Assembly: GCA_001600875.1 (NCBI GenBank)
Contig: BCLD01000021.1
Location: 68,786-130,456 of the forward strand
Length of the DNA stretch: 61,671 nucleotides
Direction: 5' to 3'
Origin: Solicoccozyma terricola
Lineage: Eukaryota > Basidiomycota > Tremellomycetes > Filobasidiales > Piskurozymaceae
Under the pieces are notes generated by a model that had not been told where the DNA came from, did not search any database, and saw only the letters and a program-made list of their open reading frames with translations. How positions within the stretch are numbered: the stretch's first letter is position 1; each line of letters opens with the position of its first letter. The position numbers and the translations under genes were made by a program. Shown piece after piece: positions 23,899 to 34,133 of this stretch.

Positions 23899-24392
23899 TC
23901 GATGACCGGAGTGGGTAGCTGATCCTAGGGCTGGTCGAAGATGAAGTTGTCAGGTGCTGGGCTTTCGGGTTCCGTGGGAGCGGTGGTCAAAGAAAGCATA
24001 GGCAGATGACGAATGATCGAGCCTCTCGCAGTTAGATTCAGAACCGCCATTAAGGTGGACGAAGCGACGGAGACGACAAGACAGAGAGACAATTGGGCTA
24101 TGATGGACCGGTGGCCGGAAAGAGATGAAGTAATTGAGGGACGAAAAGAGAGAAGAGATCGAGGCCCGAAAGGTAGCTAATCTTAAGGCAATCGATAGGA
24201 AGTGTTATGCGCAGACGATGTATACTCCACAGAATTAGGTCTAATACAGGGTGAGGAAAAGGGAAAAGACCGTCTACCGAAGGGTAGAGGGCTCCCATAT
24301 ATGTACTCGCATGTATATCACGTAGCGAGATGAAAAGAGGAAAAAAGGGATGAAAGATGGAACATGAGAGCGGTCCCCGGTCGTACGCCGTC

Positions 24393-25027
24393 TGTAAGGA
24401 TACGACCTTCTCAGGCCCGAATCCTCACCGTTCCGCGGATTCCCCATCACCGATCCTCCATCCGCGGTGCTCAAGCCTCTGACATTCGGGCTCCCCTTGA
24501 ACGTCCGGGCATACGTCGAACGTCAGGCCCATCCTACTCGCCGATGGATGGACGTAGTGACCGATGGAAGGACTTAGCCATATCATCGCCGACGGATGGA
24601 CTTCGCCAGATTAACGCCATTGTCACTGCACTCACCGATTGGCTGTGTCGGGCAAACAGCCGGCCCGCTCTTTCTTTCTTTCTTTTCTCTCTTTCTTTCT
24701 GAATACCTTGCCGATACGAGCATGTACATATATGGGAGCCCTGTCCTCCAACAGGTGGCTTTCCCTCTTTCCTCACCTTGTATTAGAGAGACATTCTCAT
24801 GACCTATACATCGTCTGCGCATCTTATCGATCGGCCCTTGGATTAGCTACCCATTTCAGGCCCTCGACATCTCCGGCCACCTGACATCAGGCCCGATCTA
24901 TCTCTACACCTTAACGTTATCGACGACTGGGTCTGAATTCAACAGCGAGGGCCCTAATATCCGTCATCAGCCGATCTTTCTCTTTGCCCCGGTCATCAAG
25001 ACTCGCTGGAAAGATCTGCTCCTGACA
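24393..25027 (+). mobile_element. Solo LTR L1, target duplication CCGTC
   Basis: Plus-oriented LTR of 635 bases, TGTAAGGATACGACC ... TCCTGACA, flanked by CCGTC at 24388-24392 and 25028-25032. It contains an LTR promoter-like segment (GTACATATATGGGAGCC, about 24722) and pyrimidine-rich TTTCTTTCTTTT tracts. Confidence 0.75.
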
Positions 25028-25032
25028 CCGTC

Positions 25033-25620
25033 TGTAAGGATACGACCTTTCCCAGGCCTCCTCCTTACCGTTCCGCGGTGTCACGCTCCCCGGATATTCG
25101 TCCACGTCGATGCACCGACGCACGCACGGCCGTCTCAGCATCGTTCACCGTCCTCACGCCGCCCAATCGCCCCTGGCTGACGGCGAATGACCGGGGACCG
25201 CTCCTGCGTATGTCTTTCATCCTTTTTCTCTCTTTTTTCCTCTTTTTCATCTCGCTACGCGATATACGCATGAGTACATATAACGGGAGCCCTCTACCTT
25301 CGGTGGACGGTCTTTTCCCTTTTCCTCACCCTGTATTAGACCTAGTTCTGCGTACTATACATCGTCTGCGCATATCAACTCCCTCGATCCATCGTCCTTA
25401 GATTAGCTACCTTACGGACAACGATCTCTTCTCTCACTTTCGACCTCCATCTCTCGGCCACCGATCCAGCATCGCCGATTCTCTCTCTCTCTTGTCGTCA
25501 ACGTCACTTCGTTCAACTTAACGCGGTTCTGAATCTAACTGCGAGAGGCTCGATCATTTGTCATCTGCCAACGCTTCTTCGACAACGATTCCACGGAATC
25601 TGAAAGCCCAGCACCTGACA
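25033..25620 (+). mobile_element. Solo LTR L2, target duplication CCGTC, abutting L1
   Basis: Plus-oriented LTR of 588 bases, TGTAAGGATACGACC ... GCACCTGACA, flanked by CCGTC at 25028-25032 and 25621-25625. It shares the left CCGTC with L1, so the two LTRs stand in tandem separated only by the 5-bp target. Confidence 0.8.
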
Positions 25621-26096
25621 CCGTCAGTGAGGCGACTGGGCGGTATGCTGTCAGCGAGAGTGACAGCGCGGCATCCGTCGGAGCGTGAACGATGCTGAGG
25701 TGGCCATTGATATGTTGATGTGTCGATGGTGGACGAATATCCGTGGAGCATGGCACTGCGGAACGGTAAGGAGGGGCTTGAGAAAGGTCGTATCCTTACA
25801 GAAGTGATGGAGATGCGCAGACGATGTATACTCCGAAGACTGGGTCTAATACAAGGTGAGGAAAAGGAAAAGACCATCCACTGAATAGTAGAGGCTCCCA
25901 CTATATATACAGGGGGCATCTCGCTGGGCGAGATGTCAAAGAGAAAAAGAGAAAGAGAGAATGAGAGCGCTGAAGAACCGGTCCGAAGAGATACGAGGTC
26001 CGGCAAGCAAGAGGAGCTGACCAATCGGCGTCGAGACCTTCTCGGTGTCTCTCGGAGCGGTGTTCCAGGCGAGCAGGTGGGCGAACCAATCGGGGG

Positions 26097-26756
26097 TGTC
26101 AGGTGCCGAATCTTTAAGGCTACGAAGGATCGCGCCGGAGATGTAGATGTGGCAGGTGTCTAGCCGCTAAGTCGAGCGAAGAGATGTAGACAGCGGGGAA
26201 GGTCCGGCTGGCGAGAAAGGGGTGTGAAGGGTGTGTGTGTGTGTGTGTGTGTGAGTGTGTGGGTGTCGATGGCCGGAGAGGGTAGCTAATCCTAGGGCCG
26301 AGTCGAGGAGGTGATGGAGATGCACAGACGATGTATACTCCGAAGACTAGGTCTAATACAAGGTGAGGAAAAGGGGAAAAGACCGTCCACCGAAGGGTAG
26401 AGGCCCCCGCTATATATACAGGGGACATCTCGCTGGGCGAGATGTCAAAGAGAGAAAAAAAGAGAAAAAGAGCGCTGAAGAACTGGTCCAGAGAGATACG
26501 AAGTCCGGCGAGCGAGAGGGGCTGACCAATCGGTGTCGAGACCTTCTCGGAGCGGTGTTCCAGGTGAGCAGGTCGGCGAATCCATCGGGGGTGACGTCGA
26601 CGAGAGGACAGATGGGGATTCGTCGTTGGGGAATCGTCGTCGAACTGATATGAGGGCTCCGGGGATTCGTAGCCCAGAGCACCGCGGATGAAGAATCGGT
26701 GGGCGAGATCCGCGGATCGGTGAGGATTCGGGCCTGAGATGGGTCATATCCTTACA
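26097..26756 (-). mobile_element. Solo LTR W inside Z, target duplication GGGGG
   Basis: Minus-oriented LTR of 660 bases, TGTCAGGTGCCGAATC ... GGTCATATCCTTACA, with GGGGG at 26092-26096 and 26757-26761. A GT microsatellite lies at about 26231-26252. Because it is inserted near the end of Z, the 155 bases that follow look like a tandem copy of its own end; the nesting explains that. Confidence 0.75.
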
Positions 26757-26913
26757 GGGGGTGACGTCGGCGAAGAAGAGAGATGGTGAATCGTTGTCCA
26801 ACTGATACGAGGACTCCGAGGATTCGTAGCCCGGAGCACCGTGGATGGAGGATTGGTGGACGAGATCCGCAGATCGGTGAGGATTCGGGCCTGAGATGGG
26901 TTGTACCCTTACA

Positions 26914-27487
26914 TTCAAACGCCTAGAACACCCCCTGGACATGAGCATTCGGCCAAGAGTTGTTAATGTGGGATGTAACCCTGACTTGCAACTGTCTGGG
27001 GATATCCGAGCATTCGGGCATTGCATAGGATGGTCTTGCCGTGAGACCATTTTTTGAGGTATTTTTGGCCATTTTGCCGTTTTTGAGCCTTGAAACCTCT
27101 CACAGCCCCCCTGGAGGAGTGAGCATTTGCCTATGAGCCAATAATGACAGATGTAGTGCCCAGTCGTGGCTATCTGATGGTGGTCAAACATGAGGCCCTC
27201 ACTTAGGATGCCCTTGACGCTATCCAGCTTGGCATCCTTTTCTCGTGTCGATTCCACCCGGGCAGGCAGGTGGCCAAAGTGAACCCCTCCGATTTGGGCC
27301 TGCAGGTAAGGCATGGGAGCAGAGGCCAGCATTCGGGGTCGAATGGTCGGACGATAGATATAGTGTCAAGTGGAGCAGTCCCAACGTGATGATGACGAGC
27401 AGAACTGGTGCGGAGCTGATGCGGTGTAGCATGATAGTAGTGACGATGGAAGCGAGACTCAACGCCAAGAAAATAGAAATTGCATTA
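26914..27487. other. Unassigned stretch right of the LTR nest
   Basis: It contains 'GAGCATTCGG' type words repeated several times (26941, 27011, 27118 with change), suggesting another degenerate repeat. No coding features are supported. Confidence 0.35.
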
Positions 27488-27918
27488 GGGGGTTTCAAAG
27501 TTGACTTAATAAAGTTCACGTGGACTTTTGAAAGTTCACGTGAACTTCTGGAAAGTTCACGTGAACTTCTGGAAAGTTCACGTGAACTTTTTCCCCAGCC
27601 AGGAGAAAGTTCACGTGAACTAAGAGTCAAATGGTCAAAAAGGCCGTTGAGAAAATAGTTCACGTGAACTATTTGATGATACCTTGAAAATAGCCCTAAA
27701 CACCATCCAAACTCAAGTACAGCAACCCTGTCATAGTAGCTAGCAGTGATGAAGGTCATTTATCACTGATAAGCACTCAAACTGGCCAAAAAAAAAAACT
27801 TCCTGAAAGTCCACATGAACTATTTGTTGGGGGGGGGGGGGGGGTTCAAAGTTGCCACCCAATTCTCGCCCAAATCGAAAAATTCACGCGCGGCCAAAAA
27901 TCTAACTTTGAAACCCCC
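27488..27918. mobile_element. Non-autonomous TIR element (MITE) with TA target duplication
   Basis: Perfect 15-bp terminal inverted repeats, GGGGGTTTCAAAGTT at 27488-27502 and its complement at 27904-27918, flanked by TA at 27486-27487 and 27919-27920. That layout is the Tc1/mariner type. It has no coding capacity. Inside are repeated AGTTCACGTGAACT palindromes and, at 27829-27844, a G16 run followed by TTCAAAGTTG, a second copy of the terminal motif, so a smaller copy may be nested at the right end. Confidence 0.7.
27510..27672. repeat. Array of AGTTCACGTGAACT palindromes
   Basis: Five exact copies of the 14-bp palindrome plus one variant (AAAGTTCACGTGGACTT) in about 160 bases; the first few are spaced 21 bp apart. 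Each palindrome has a CACGTG core, the E-box recognised by bHLH factors. Confidence 0.85.
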
Positions 27919-28009
27919 TATTATCAAGGAGACCCAAGAAACTTTTGTGGTTCTTGACTATGCTTTCACAGCGATGAGTTGTATAGATGGGTTTCCCAGC
28001 CCTTGCACG

Positions 28010-28143
28010 CGCCCTAACCCTATATAGTACTCTTACAACATCGAGACACAAAGATCTTTTGCCACCTGCATCCTCGGCTATGCTGCAGTGCCCTGCATTG
28101 CCATGCATTGCAAGTGCTGTGCTTCGGCATCAACCATAGCACA
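28010..28143 (-). mobile_element. Copia LTR fragment
   Basis: Reads on the minus strand from TGTGCTATGGTTGATGCC at 28143 toward CTATATAGG. It matches, with scattered changes, the LTR at 55658-55849. The two copies share the 'GATGCAGGTGGCAAA' block and the TATATAGG promoter. It lies immediately downstream of the gene at 28222-29124. Confidence 0.65.
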
Positions 28144-28221
28144 GTATTCGTCACTTCCAACACTGTCTCGCTCTGCTCGCTCGGCTGAGCAGGGAGAGCA
28201 GTCTCGTTCGGTTGATCACCC

Positions 28222-29124
28222 TTACCTTTCCTCTTCTCTCGTTTCTTCTGCTTCCAGTCCTCGTTCAAGTCGGCCGCCTTGGAGCAGTCCTATTCGTTCC
28301 CGCTGGTTTGGCGGGAAGCGTAAATGCCTCTCGTCAAGAAGATCAATCAGGTCGATGAGAGCGTGCTGGACATGAACAAGTCGCTGTGGCCTTGGCTGTT
28401 GAGTGGGAAGTTGTGCCACCGCGTCGCCTAGTCTTACGAACCACTTCGCGAACTCCGGTCGATCCTGCGCCTCGACAAACGCAGCGTATCCGATGCACTG
28501 ATGGCGACGGTGCTTGGTCATGTCTCCGTCAACTGGAGTGATCATGAGCTCGCCGATCGCCCGCTGCTGGCCCCGATAGACGTAGAAAGTGTCGCCCGTC
28601 CGCGTTTTCGCCAAATGCCCTCGTATACGCTCGATGCTACGCCCGAGGTCTCTCGTAGGTTTTTCATCTCCAAGGTCGAGGAACTGCATCTCTAGGCGCA
28701 CGATCTCAAGCCAACCCAGAAACTCGGCCAGCACGTATAGCGTGTTGTGTCGGAAGTATTCGGGTTCGCGACAGCCGGTGAATCCACGCTGACAGATGTT
28801 ATAAATGCGGCTCTGGAGATCAAAAGCAGACTGTAGCAAGGGATCGCGATATCTCGCGACCAGCTTCGCTGCGTCATACGCTTTAGCCTTTTCCTCCCGC
28901 TGCTGTACCAGTGTATCCCGAAATTCCTCGAGCTGCTGGTACTGTTCACCCTTGAGTTCCTGAAGCTTCCGAATATGTTCCTCGCGCAAGCCTTCGAGCT
29001 CCTTGGTCCGTTCGTGTTGCCAAGAGGCAAGCTTCCGCCGCGCCCATTCGGCAAAGATGGCGACTGCGAGCGAAATCCCCCCCGATACGCACGCGATGAC
29101 GATGGCAACAGTGTTGGACGTCAT
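28222..29124 (-). CDS. Bacterial-like conserved hypothetical membrane-anchored protein
   Basis: A single uninterrupted 300-codon frame. Residues 5-25 (VAIVIACVSGGISLAVAIFA) form one membrane anchor, followed by a charged coiled coil (about 30-85, LREEHIRKLQELKGEQ). The conserved body reads YRDPLLQSAFDLQSRIYNI, NTLYVLAEFLGWLEIVR, MQFLDLGDEKPTRDL, FYVYRGQQRAIGELM and FAKWFVRLGDAV. I recall this layout from uncharacterised proteins found in both bacteria and filamentous fungi, but cannot name a function. Absence of introns amid intron-rich neighbours hints at transfer. The frame is clean although it sits between transposon remnants, which suggests it is young or still selected. Confidence 0.65.
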   Translation of the reverse strand: MTSNTVAIVIACVSGGISLAVAIFAEWARRKLASWQHERTKELEGLREEHIRKLQELKGEQYQQLEEFRDTLVQQREEKAKAYDAAKLVARYRDPLLQSAFDLQSRIYNICQRGFTGCREPEYFRHNTLYVLAEFLGWLEIVRLEMQFLDLGDEKPTRDLGRSIERIRGHLAKTRTGDTFYVYRGQQRAIGELMITPVDGDMTKHRRHQCIGYAAFVEAQDRPEFAKWFVRLGDAVAQLPTQQPRPQRLVHVQHALIDLIDLLDERHLRFPPNQRERIGLLQGGRLERGLEAEETREEER

Positions 29125-29769
29125 CCGTTTCTAGGAATGGACGCTAACGAGGTGAGTCCGTCTACGGAGTGGTCTGGATGCGATTGATGCCATCGTCCGG
29201 CGTTCTCTCGCCGAAGGTCGCACGTGAATGGGTCGTTCCTGGGCACAGATACGGCTCTCAGGACTTATCCGGAATATATAAGTGTTCCGACTACAGTTCG
29301 AGAGGTATCACTAAGGAGGACTGCTATGACTATTCTGTGAGAACTACGCAAATTAAGTTTCCGACCTAGCTTCGGAGACACACGTAGGTATTAAGATATC
29401 GAGGGATCAGGATGTCGATCCGAGTGTTGTCAGGTGCCGGGTCTGTCTTCCTGCAAGTATCGGCATGAGGGGTGAAGACTTAGCAGATGACGGATTTCAG
29501 GATCCCTCGCTGTTGAATTCAGACCTGACCGAAGAGAACGTGATGTGGATATTGGAAACCCGATGGAGAGGGGTGCCGAAGGTTGTGAAGGTGAATCGGG
29601 ACGATGAAGTTGTTAAGAGGAATGGACTGGGATCTCTGCCTCAGCCACGATAGTGATGTTGAAGAGTAGAGAACCCCATTTGGTGGTGAGGCGACTAAAG
29701 CAGTCGAGATAGACGAGAGCGATGCAGCCATGATAACCTAGACACGTGAAGAGTGCCGATATTCAACAG
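29125..29769. other. Degenerate LTR pieces
   Basis: 29300-29360 contains the block AGGACTGCTATGACT, found also at 31147 inside an LTR. At 29434 a TGTCAGGTGCCGGG start follows, with text related to the LTRs at 23.7-26.9 kb. No full copy or target duplication is readable. Confidence 0.45.
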
Positions 29770-30481
29770 TATATTCTTTAGGTTTCATGGTAGCTGCAAT
29801 GTCATTGGACTGTTTGATGAAGCCATAAGATGCTCAAGTTGGTCTGCTTGTTAAAATGATATTAGGAGACAGTGTGTTGACCTCTACCGACACTGCCTCT
29901 ATCACACCCCACCGGCGTTCGGCAATCCTCCGACACATCGAGACCCTCTTGTCACGCCACCCACCTTCAGCAACCCTGGGTGAGGTCCAGAACATAGCCG
30001 GCGTCCTCCTTTTTGTGACTCGCATCTTTCCTCTCGGCAAGGCGTTCCACCGCAGACTGTTCGACCAAATAAAAGAGTCCCTACTCTGCCACTCACTCAA
30101 GAGACGCATTCACGGTGCAGCTGTGGACGAGCTCCACTGGTGGCAGTCAGCTCTGAAAATTTGGAGTGGTACCTGCCTAATCCAACCGCCGCAAGGGCCA
30201 CCAGTCCATCTTTGGACCGACGCCTGTGACTTCGGAATCGGAGGCCACCTCGAGGGTGCTGTGCCGGAGTTCTCGGAGTGGGTTCCGTCCATCCATCGCG
30301 ACAAGGACATTATCTTCAAGGAGTCGCTTGCTGTCTTACGCGCGGTCCAGCTCTGGCAGACGACTCACCTAGCCGGCGCCGCGGTAGTCTTCCATGTCGA
30401 CAACCAGGCCCTTGTGGCCTCCCTCAACTCCGGTCGATGCCGCCATCGCAGCACCCAGGCTATCATCCGGCGTATCTATAC
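29770..30481 (+). pseudogene. DIRS-like RT/RNase H fragment
   Basis: A 208-codon stretch in the frame opening at 29856 encodes the end of an RT thumb and an RNase H: LLSRHPPSATLGEVQNIAGVLLFV, ELHWWQSALKIW, HLWTDACDFGIGGHL (first catalytic Asp), FKESLAVLRAVQLW (Glu) and VVFHVDNQALVASLNSG (Asp). This layout is that of tyrosine-recombinase (DIRS/Ngaro-like) retroelements of basidiomycetes. It continues upstream with a stop codon in frame near 29829 and ends abruptly at the LTR at 30482, in the middle of the RNase H domain. Confidence 0.65.
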
Positions 30482-31062
30482 TGTAAGGATACGACCTTTC
30501 TCAGGCCTCCTCCTTACCGTTCCGCGGTGCCACGCTCCACGGATATTCGTCCACCGTCGACACGTCGAGCACGCACAGCCGTCTCAGCATCGTCCACCGT
30601 CCTCACGTCCGCCCAAACACCCTTGCAGACGGCGTATGACCGGGGACCGCTCTTGCGTTCCGTCTTTCATCCCTTTTTCCCTCTCTTTTCATCTCGCTAC
30701 GCGATATATGTGCGAGTACATATACGGGAGCCTCTACCTTTGGTAGACGGTCTTTTCCCTCTTTTCCTCACCCTGTATTAGACCTAGTTCTGCGGAGAAT
30801 ACATAGTCTGCGCATAACACTTCACCCTCGTTTGATCGCCTTAAGATTAGCTACCTTTTCGGGCCTCGACATTCTCTCTCTTTCTCGTCCCTCAATTACT
30901 TCATCTCTTTCGGCCACCGACCCAGCATCGCCGATTCTCTCTCTCTCTTGTCGTCAACGTCACTTCGTTCACAGTAACGGCGGTTCTGAATCTAACTACG
31001 AGAGGCCCGATCATTCGTCATCTGCTACACTTTCTTCGACCACCGATCACACGGAACCCGAA
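30482..31062 (+). mobile_element. Truncated LTR of the TGTAAGGATACGACC family
   Basis: Starts TGTAAGGATACGACC and follows L2 closely (same CCGCGGTGCCACGCTCC, GACCGGGGACCGCTC and ATATACGGGAGCC blocks). It stops at ...CACGGAACCCGAA, roughly 18 bases short of the CACCTGACA end, where an inverted related LTR begins. No target duplication. Confidence 0.7.
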
Positions 31063-31749
31063 TGTCGGGTGCTGGTCTTTCTTCGTGGACTCAGCGGCTT
31101 TCGGACTCCTCGTATCACGAGATAGGACTAAAAGGCTTGATCCGAAGAGGACTGCTATGACTGTATTCGGGAACTCATGCAAGTTAGTTTCAGATCTATC
31201 CCTATACTCACTATGTAACGCTGGGATCCAATGATCTAATGTAGTATGAGTGTTTAGGTAGCGAGCCTAAGTCGATATACGATTAGTCGAGATGCGAGTG
31301 GCAAATGTAGTGTCGTGGAATGCGATGCATTAACAGGGTGAATTACAATAGAGAGAAGAGGTCCGTAAGGGAGCGCTCTTTATAGTAAAACGATAGTAAA
31401 GAACAATGAAGAGAGATATCGGATAGTGGCGATATCTCGAAGCGTGAAAGGAGAATAAGAATGTCTTAACTGTCCTAGAGTAATCCATCGATATCTAGAG
31501 AGATCCGTCGGTTTCTAGAGATGTCCGTCGATTGTAAGAGAGATCCGTCGTTTGCAATCGAGGGGCATCGGTTGTAATCGAGGAAGCCCGATTAGTCCAA
31601 GAGGCGTAAGAGGAGAGCGAAAGAAATAGAGTCAAGTCGAGTAAGGATTCGTATCCCAATCCGGACGTAGATGCGTAGGGGCTGAGGCCGTATGAGGCCA
31701 TACGAGAGATGACGTGTCCAGTGTCGAGTGGATTGGTCGTATCCTTACA
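31063..31749 (-). mobile_element. Inverted LTR of a related subfamily
   Basis: Begins TGTCGGGTGCTGGTC and ends GGTCGTATCCTTACA on the plus strand, i.e. a minus-oriented LTR of 687 bases. It shares the ends with the other LTRs, but the interior differs, so it is a sister subfamily. Copia coding sequence starts directly after it. Confidence 0.65.
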
Positions 31750-32740
31750 GTCGGTTCATGTGGATGATCAACCCATTGCCTGCAACTCTCGGACAGTACT
31801 GGACGACTTCAAGAGGAAGCTGAACAACCGATTCGAGTGCTCAGATGGCGGACCAGTGACATACTTCCTGGGTTTCAAGATCTTCAGGAACCGCTCGGAA
31901 AGAAAGCTATACATTTCCCAGGAACATTATGTTGAGTCTGTGCTCGATCGTTTTGACATGGCTGACTGCAAACCTGTTAAGACACCACTCCCCACGAACT
32001 TCAAATCTACTCCGGCAACTGATGAAGAGTTTGAGGATGCACGACATGAAGAATATCCGGCCCTTGTCGGATCGATCATGTATGCAGCGACCATAACTCG
32101 GCCAGACATTGCGTATGCGGCGGGACTGCTTGCATGAATGGCAAGCAAATGGAACAAAACACACGTTCATGCTGCAAGACACCTCCTCCGATACCTACGA
32201 GGAACGTCTGACCTCTGCCTGACATTCGATGGCACAGCTGGTAAACGGATTGCACTTGGCTATGCAGATGCAGATTGGGGTGGCTGTCTCGACACCCGTC
32301 GATCAACAACCGGATACCTTTTCAAGACCTTTGGTGGCCCTGTGGCCTGGAAGTCAAAGCGGCAAGCCACCACCGCATTGTCAACGACCGAAGCTGAATA
32401 CATGGAATCTGCCGAAGCTACACGACAGGCTATCTGGTTGCGACTCCTCTTGGAAGATATCAACTATGGACTCACTGATCCCCTCCTCATCCTGAATGAT
32501 AACAACGCCACCATCCTGCTCTCCAAGAATCCGGTCAATCATGATCGATCCAAACACATCGATATCCGGCATCACTTCCTTTGGGATAAAGTATCCGATA
32601 ACACAGTGGAGCTGGCCCATGTCCCGACACAGGACAACCTGGCTGACATCCTCACCAAGTCTCTCGGAACGGATACATTCACTGGACTTCGGGAACGAAT
32701 AGGAGTAACTAGTCATGAAGGACACTCAAGCGAGGGGGTG
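31750..32740 (+). pseudogene. Ty1/copia RT-RNase H C-terminal half
   Basis: Begins at SVHVDDQPIAC, the catalytic VDD motif of copia reverse transcriptase, and runs through LGFKIFR, LYISQEHYVESVLDRF, VGSIMYAATITRPDIAYA, then RNase H: GYADADWGGCLDTRRSTTGY, ALSTTEAEYM, KHIDIRHHFL and ADILTKSL. One in-frame TGA at 32135-32137, between the RT and RNase H parts, splits it. Everything N-terminal of the VDD motif is missing, replaced by the inverted LTR. Otherwise it is well preserved. Confidence 0.9.
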
Positions 32741-32957
32741 TGTTGTGATTTGCCACTTTCGGCCCCATGACTCAAGGTCATGTGATCTGGCTTTACCTAG
32801 TATCGAAACTTTCTCTCGTGCTCACCATGGCTCTCCCTCTCTTTAACCACCTATCTATGAGTTTCTGAGACGGAGAACCAGGTATGACATCTTGTACCCT
32901 CTTGAACCACCTATCTATGAGTTACTGAGACGGAGAACCAGCTATCTACCTTTAACA
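32741..32957 (+). mobile_element. Copia 3' LTR
   Basis: Preceded by the polypurine tract GCGAGGGGGTG and running TGTTGTGATTTGCC ... CTTTAACA, with TGTT/AACA ends. Inside is a direct duplication of about 50 bases (AACCACCTATCTATGAGTT-CTGAGACGGAGAACCA at about 32843 and 32902). The 5' LTR is not in the window. Confidence 0.65.
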
Positions 32958-33083
32958 TGATGGACAAGTAGGAGGGGGAGCACTTGCAAATGATCATACG
33001 AGAGACTATGTTAAGCAGAATTGCGAACAGCGAGATTACACCAATGCCTACGATGATTTCTAGACTCTGCTACGTGTTTCAGC

Positions 33084-33350
33084 CTATCTGTCAAATCCAA
33101 TCCACCTCGCTATCTCTTCCAGGCTCATCTCTGGGAATGAGGTCTTCATCTTTGTGACAGCATCGATCTTGGTCGCAGTCTCCACTGCAGCTTGACGACG
33201 AGCCTCTTCCACCTGCCGTGATTCCTCGAATAATTTAGCTTGAAGCAACTTCTCATTCTCAATCCTCGCGTAATGAGCGACCTCCTCCTTCTTAACTGAG
33301 ACGAAGGCCTGTGATGTAGTAGCATTATCAGATGCTATTTGATTCCCCAT
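33084..33350 (-). CDS. Small coiled-coil ORF, possible transposon-associated fragment
   Basis: An 88-codon frame, open further upstream on the minus strand (LWLSSVTSKLKD before the Met). It encodes a charged helix (ENEKLLQAKLFEESRQVEEARRQAA) ending SFPEMSLEEIARWIGFD. This looks like the C-terminal tail of a Myb/SANT-like protein of the type linked to transposons, but I cannot confirm that. Confidence 0.3.
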   Translation of the reverse strand: MGNQIASDNATTSQAFVSVKKEEVAHYARIENEKLLQAKLFEESRQVEEARRQAAVETATKIDAVTKMKTSFPEMSLEEIARWIGFDR

Positions 33351-34131
33351 GTCTTTTAGCTTGGATGTAACGGATGATAGCCATAATTCGCAAAAAAAAA
33401 GGTGAATGTCCCGTCAAGGCTTGATCCATGCTGTAATCCCGGAGGAGACGAATGCGAAATCCACCTGTTGGCCCATTTGATGCTCACAACCCACTGCACC
33501 AAAGACGTAATAATGCAACGAGTACCATGGCCATTGCCGGTTTATCAATAACCCGTGCCGCCCGAACGACCGAAGTTTAACACGACTCTGTGTTCCTCTC
33601 TCTCGCTCTCGCTGTCCCTATCGAAGTTCCTCGAGCTGCAGCGATGGACCACTAGCTCATCTCGTCATGGTGTCAGAGTGAATCCAATCCAGGAATTGCG
33701 ACCCAGTGAGTGCAAATCAGGAGGAGAGCTATTGAGTGGGGTGATGGGATTATTCGGCAAGAGACGATTTCCGCTATGGTGGACTAATGTCACCTGCAGT
33801 GAGGACAGGATATTTGTGGCTGCTTTTCACTCACGGCATCGACGGCAAGTAAGCCTCTACTGATGTCCAGGAAATCGAAGTCGTATAGCATTGAACGGAT
33901 GCGAAACAGTCCCGCGGTGGCCGCTTCATGAAAAGCAAATCGTTGAGATAAGCACATGACTTCTCTTCCGTTGATACATATATATCTATATAGGAATCCA
34001 ACTAGCCGCCCAGACATCGTGAAAGTCTTCCAGACTCTTCCTACCACCATGAGGACATAGATCGTGCCAAATTAACCCCGATCCGTAGCATTCAACAAGT
34101 ATTCACCGAAGTACTCCCGGCTGTTCAGATA
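33351..34131. other. No supported gene
   Basis: Only short frames. A CTCTCTCTCGCTCTCGCT pyrimidine run lies at about 33597-33615. Confidence 0.4.
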
Positions 34132-34133
34132 TC

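Larger units (their letters stand above)
23948..25800 (-). mobile_element. Solo LTR Y inside Z, target duplication GAAGT
   Basis: Minus-oriented LTR starting TGTCAGGTGCTGGG and ending GGTCGTATCCTTACA, with GAAGT at 23943-23947 and again at 25801-25805. It is itself split: 23948-24392 continues at 25626-25800 (about 620 bases). The joined text matches intact members of the family across the break, which confirms the reading. It holds a GT microsatellite-free promoter segment near 24180-24310 resembling that in Z. Confidence 0.75.
23677..26913 (-). mobile_element. Outer solo LTR (Z), split by later LTR insertions
   Basis: A minus-oriented LTR beginning TGTCAGGTGCC at 23677 and ending GGTTGTACCCTTACA at 26913. 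Its own sequence survives in three pieces: 23677-23947, about 25806-26096 and about 26762-26913, near 710 bases together. Later insertions sit between the pieces, each bordered by a 5-bp duplication. LTR ends are TG...CA. I see no matching duplication around Z itself. The middle piece carries the LTR promoter area (TATATATAC next to GGGGGCATC) on the minus strand. Confidence 0.7.

Noticed and set aside
26587..26913. Apparent tandem duplication of about 155 bases at the LTR end
   Set aside because: Better explained by LTR W inserted near the end of LTR Z with a GGGGG target duplication.
30482..31749. One LTR or TIR element of 1268 bases with 15-bp inverted ends
   Set aside because: The interior shows a plus LTR joined to a minus LTR of a related subfamily near 31062, so the inverted ends come from two elements.
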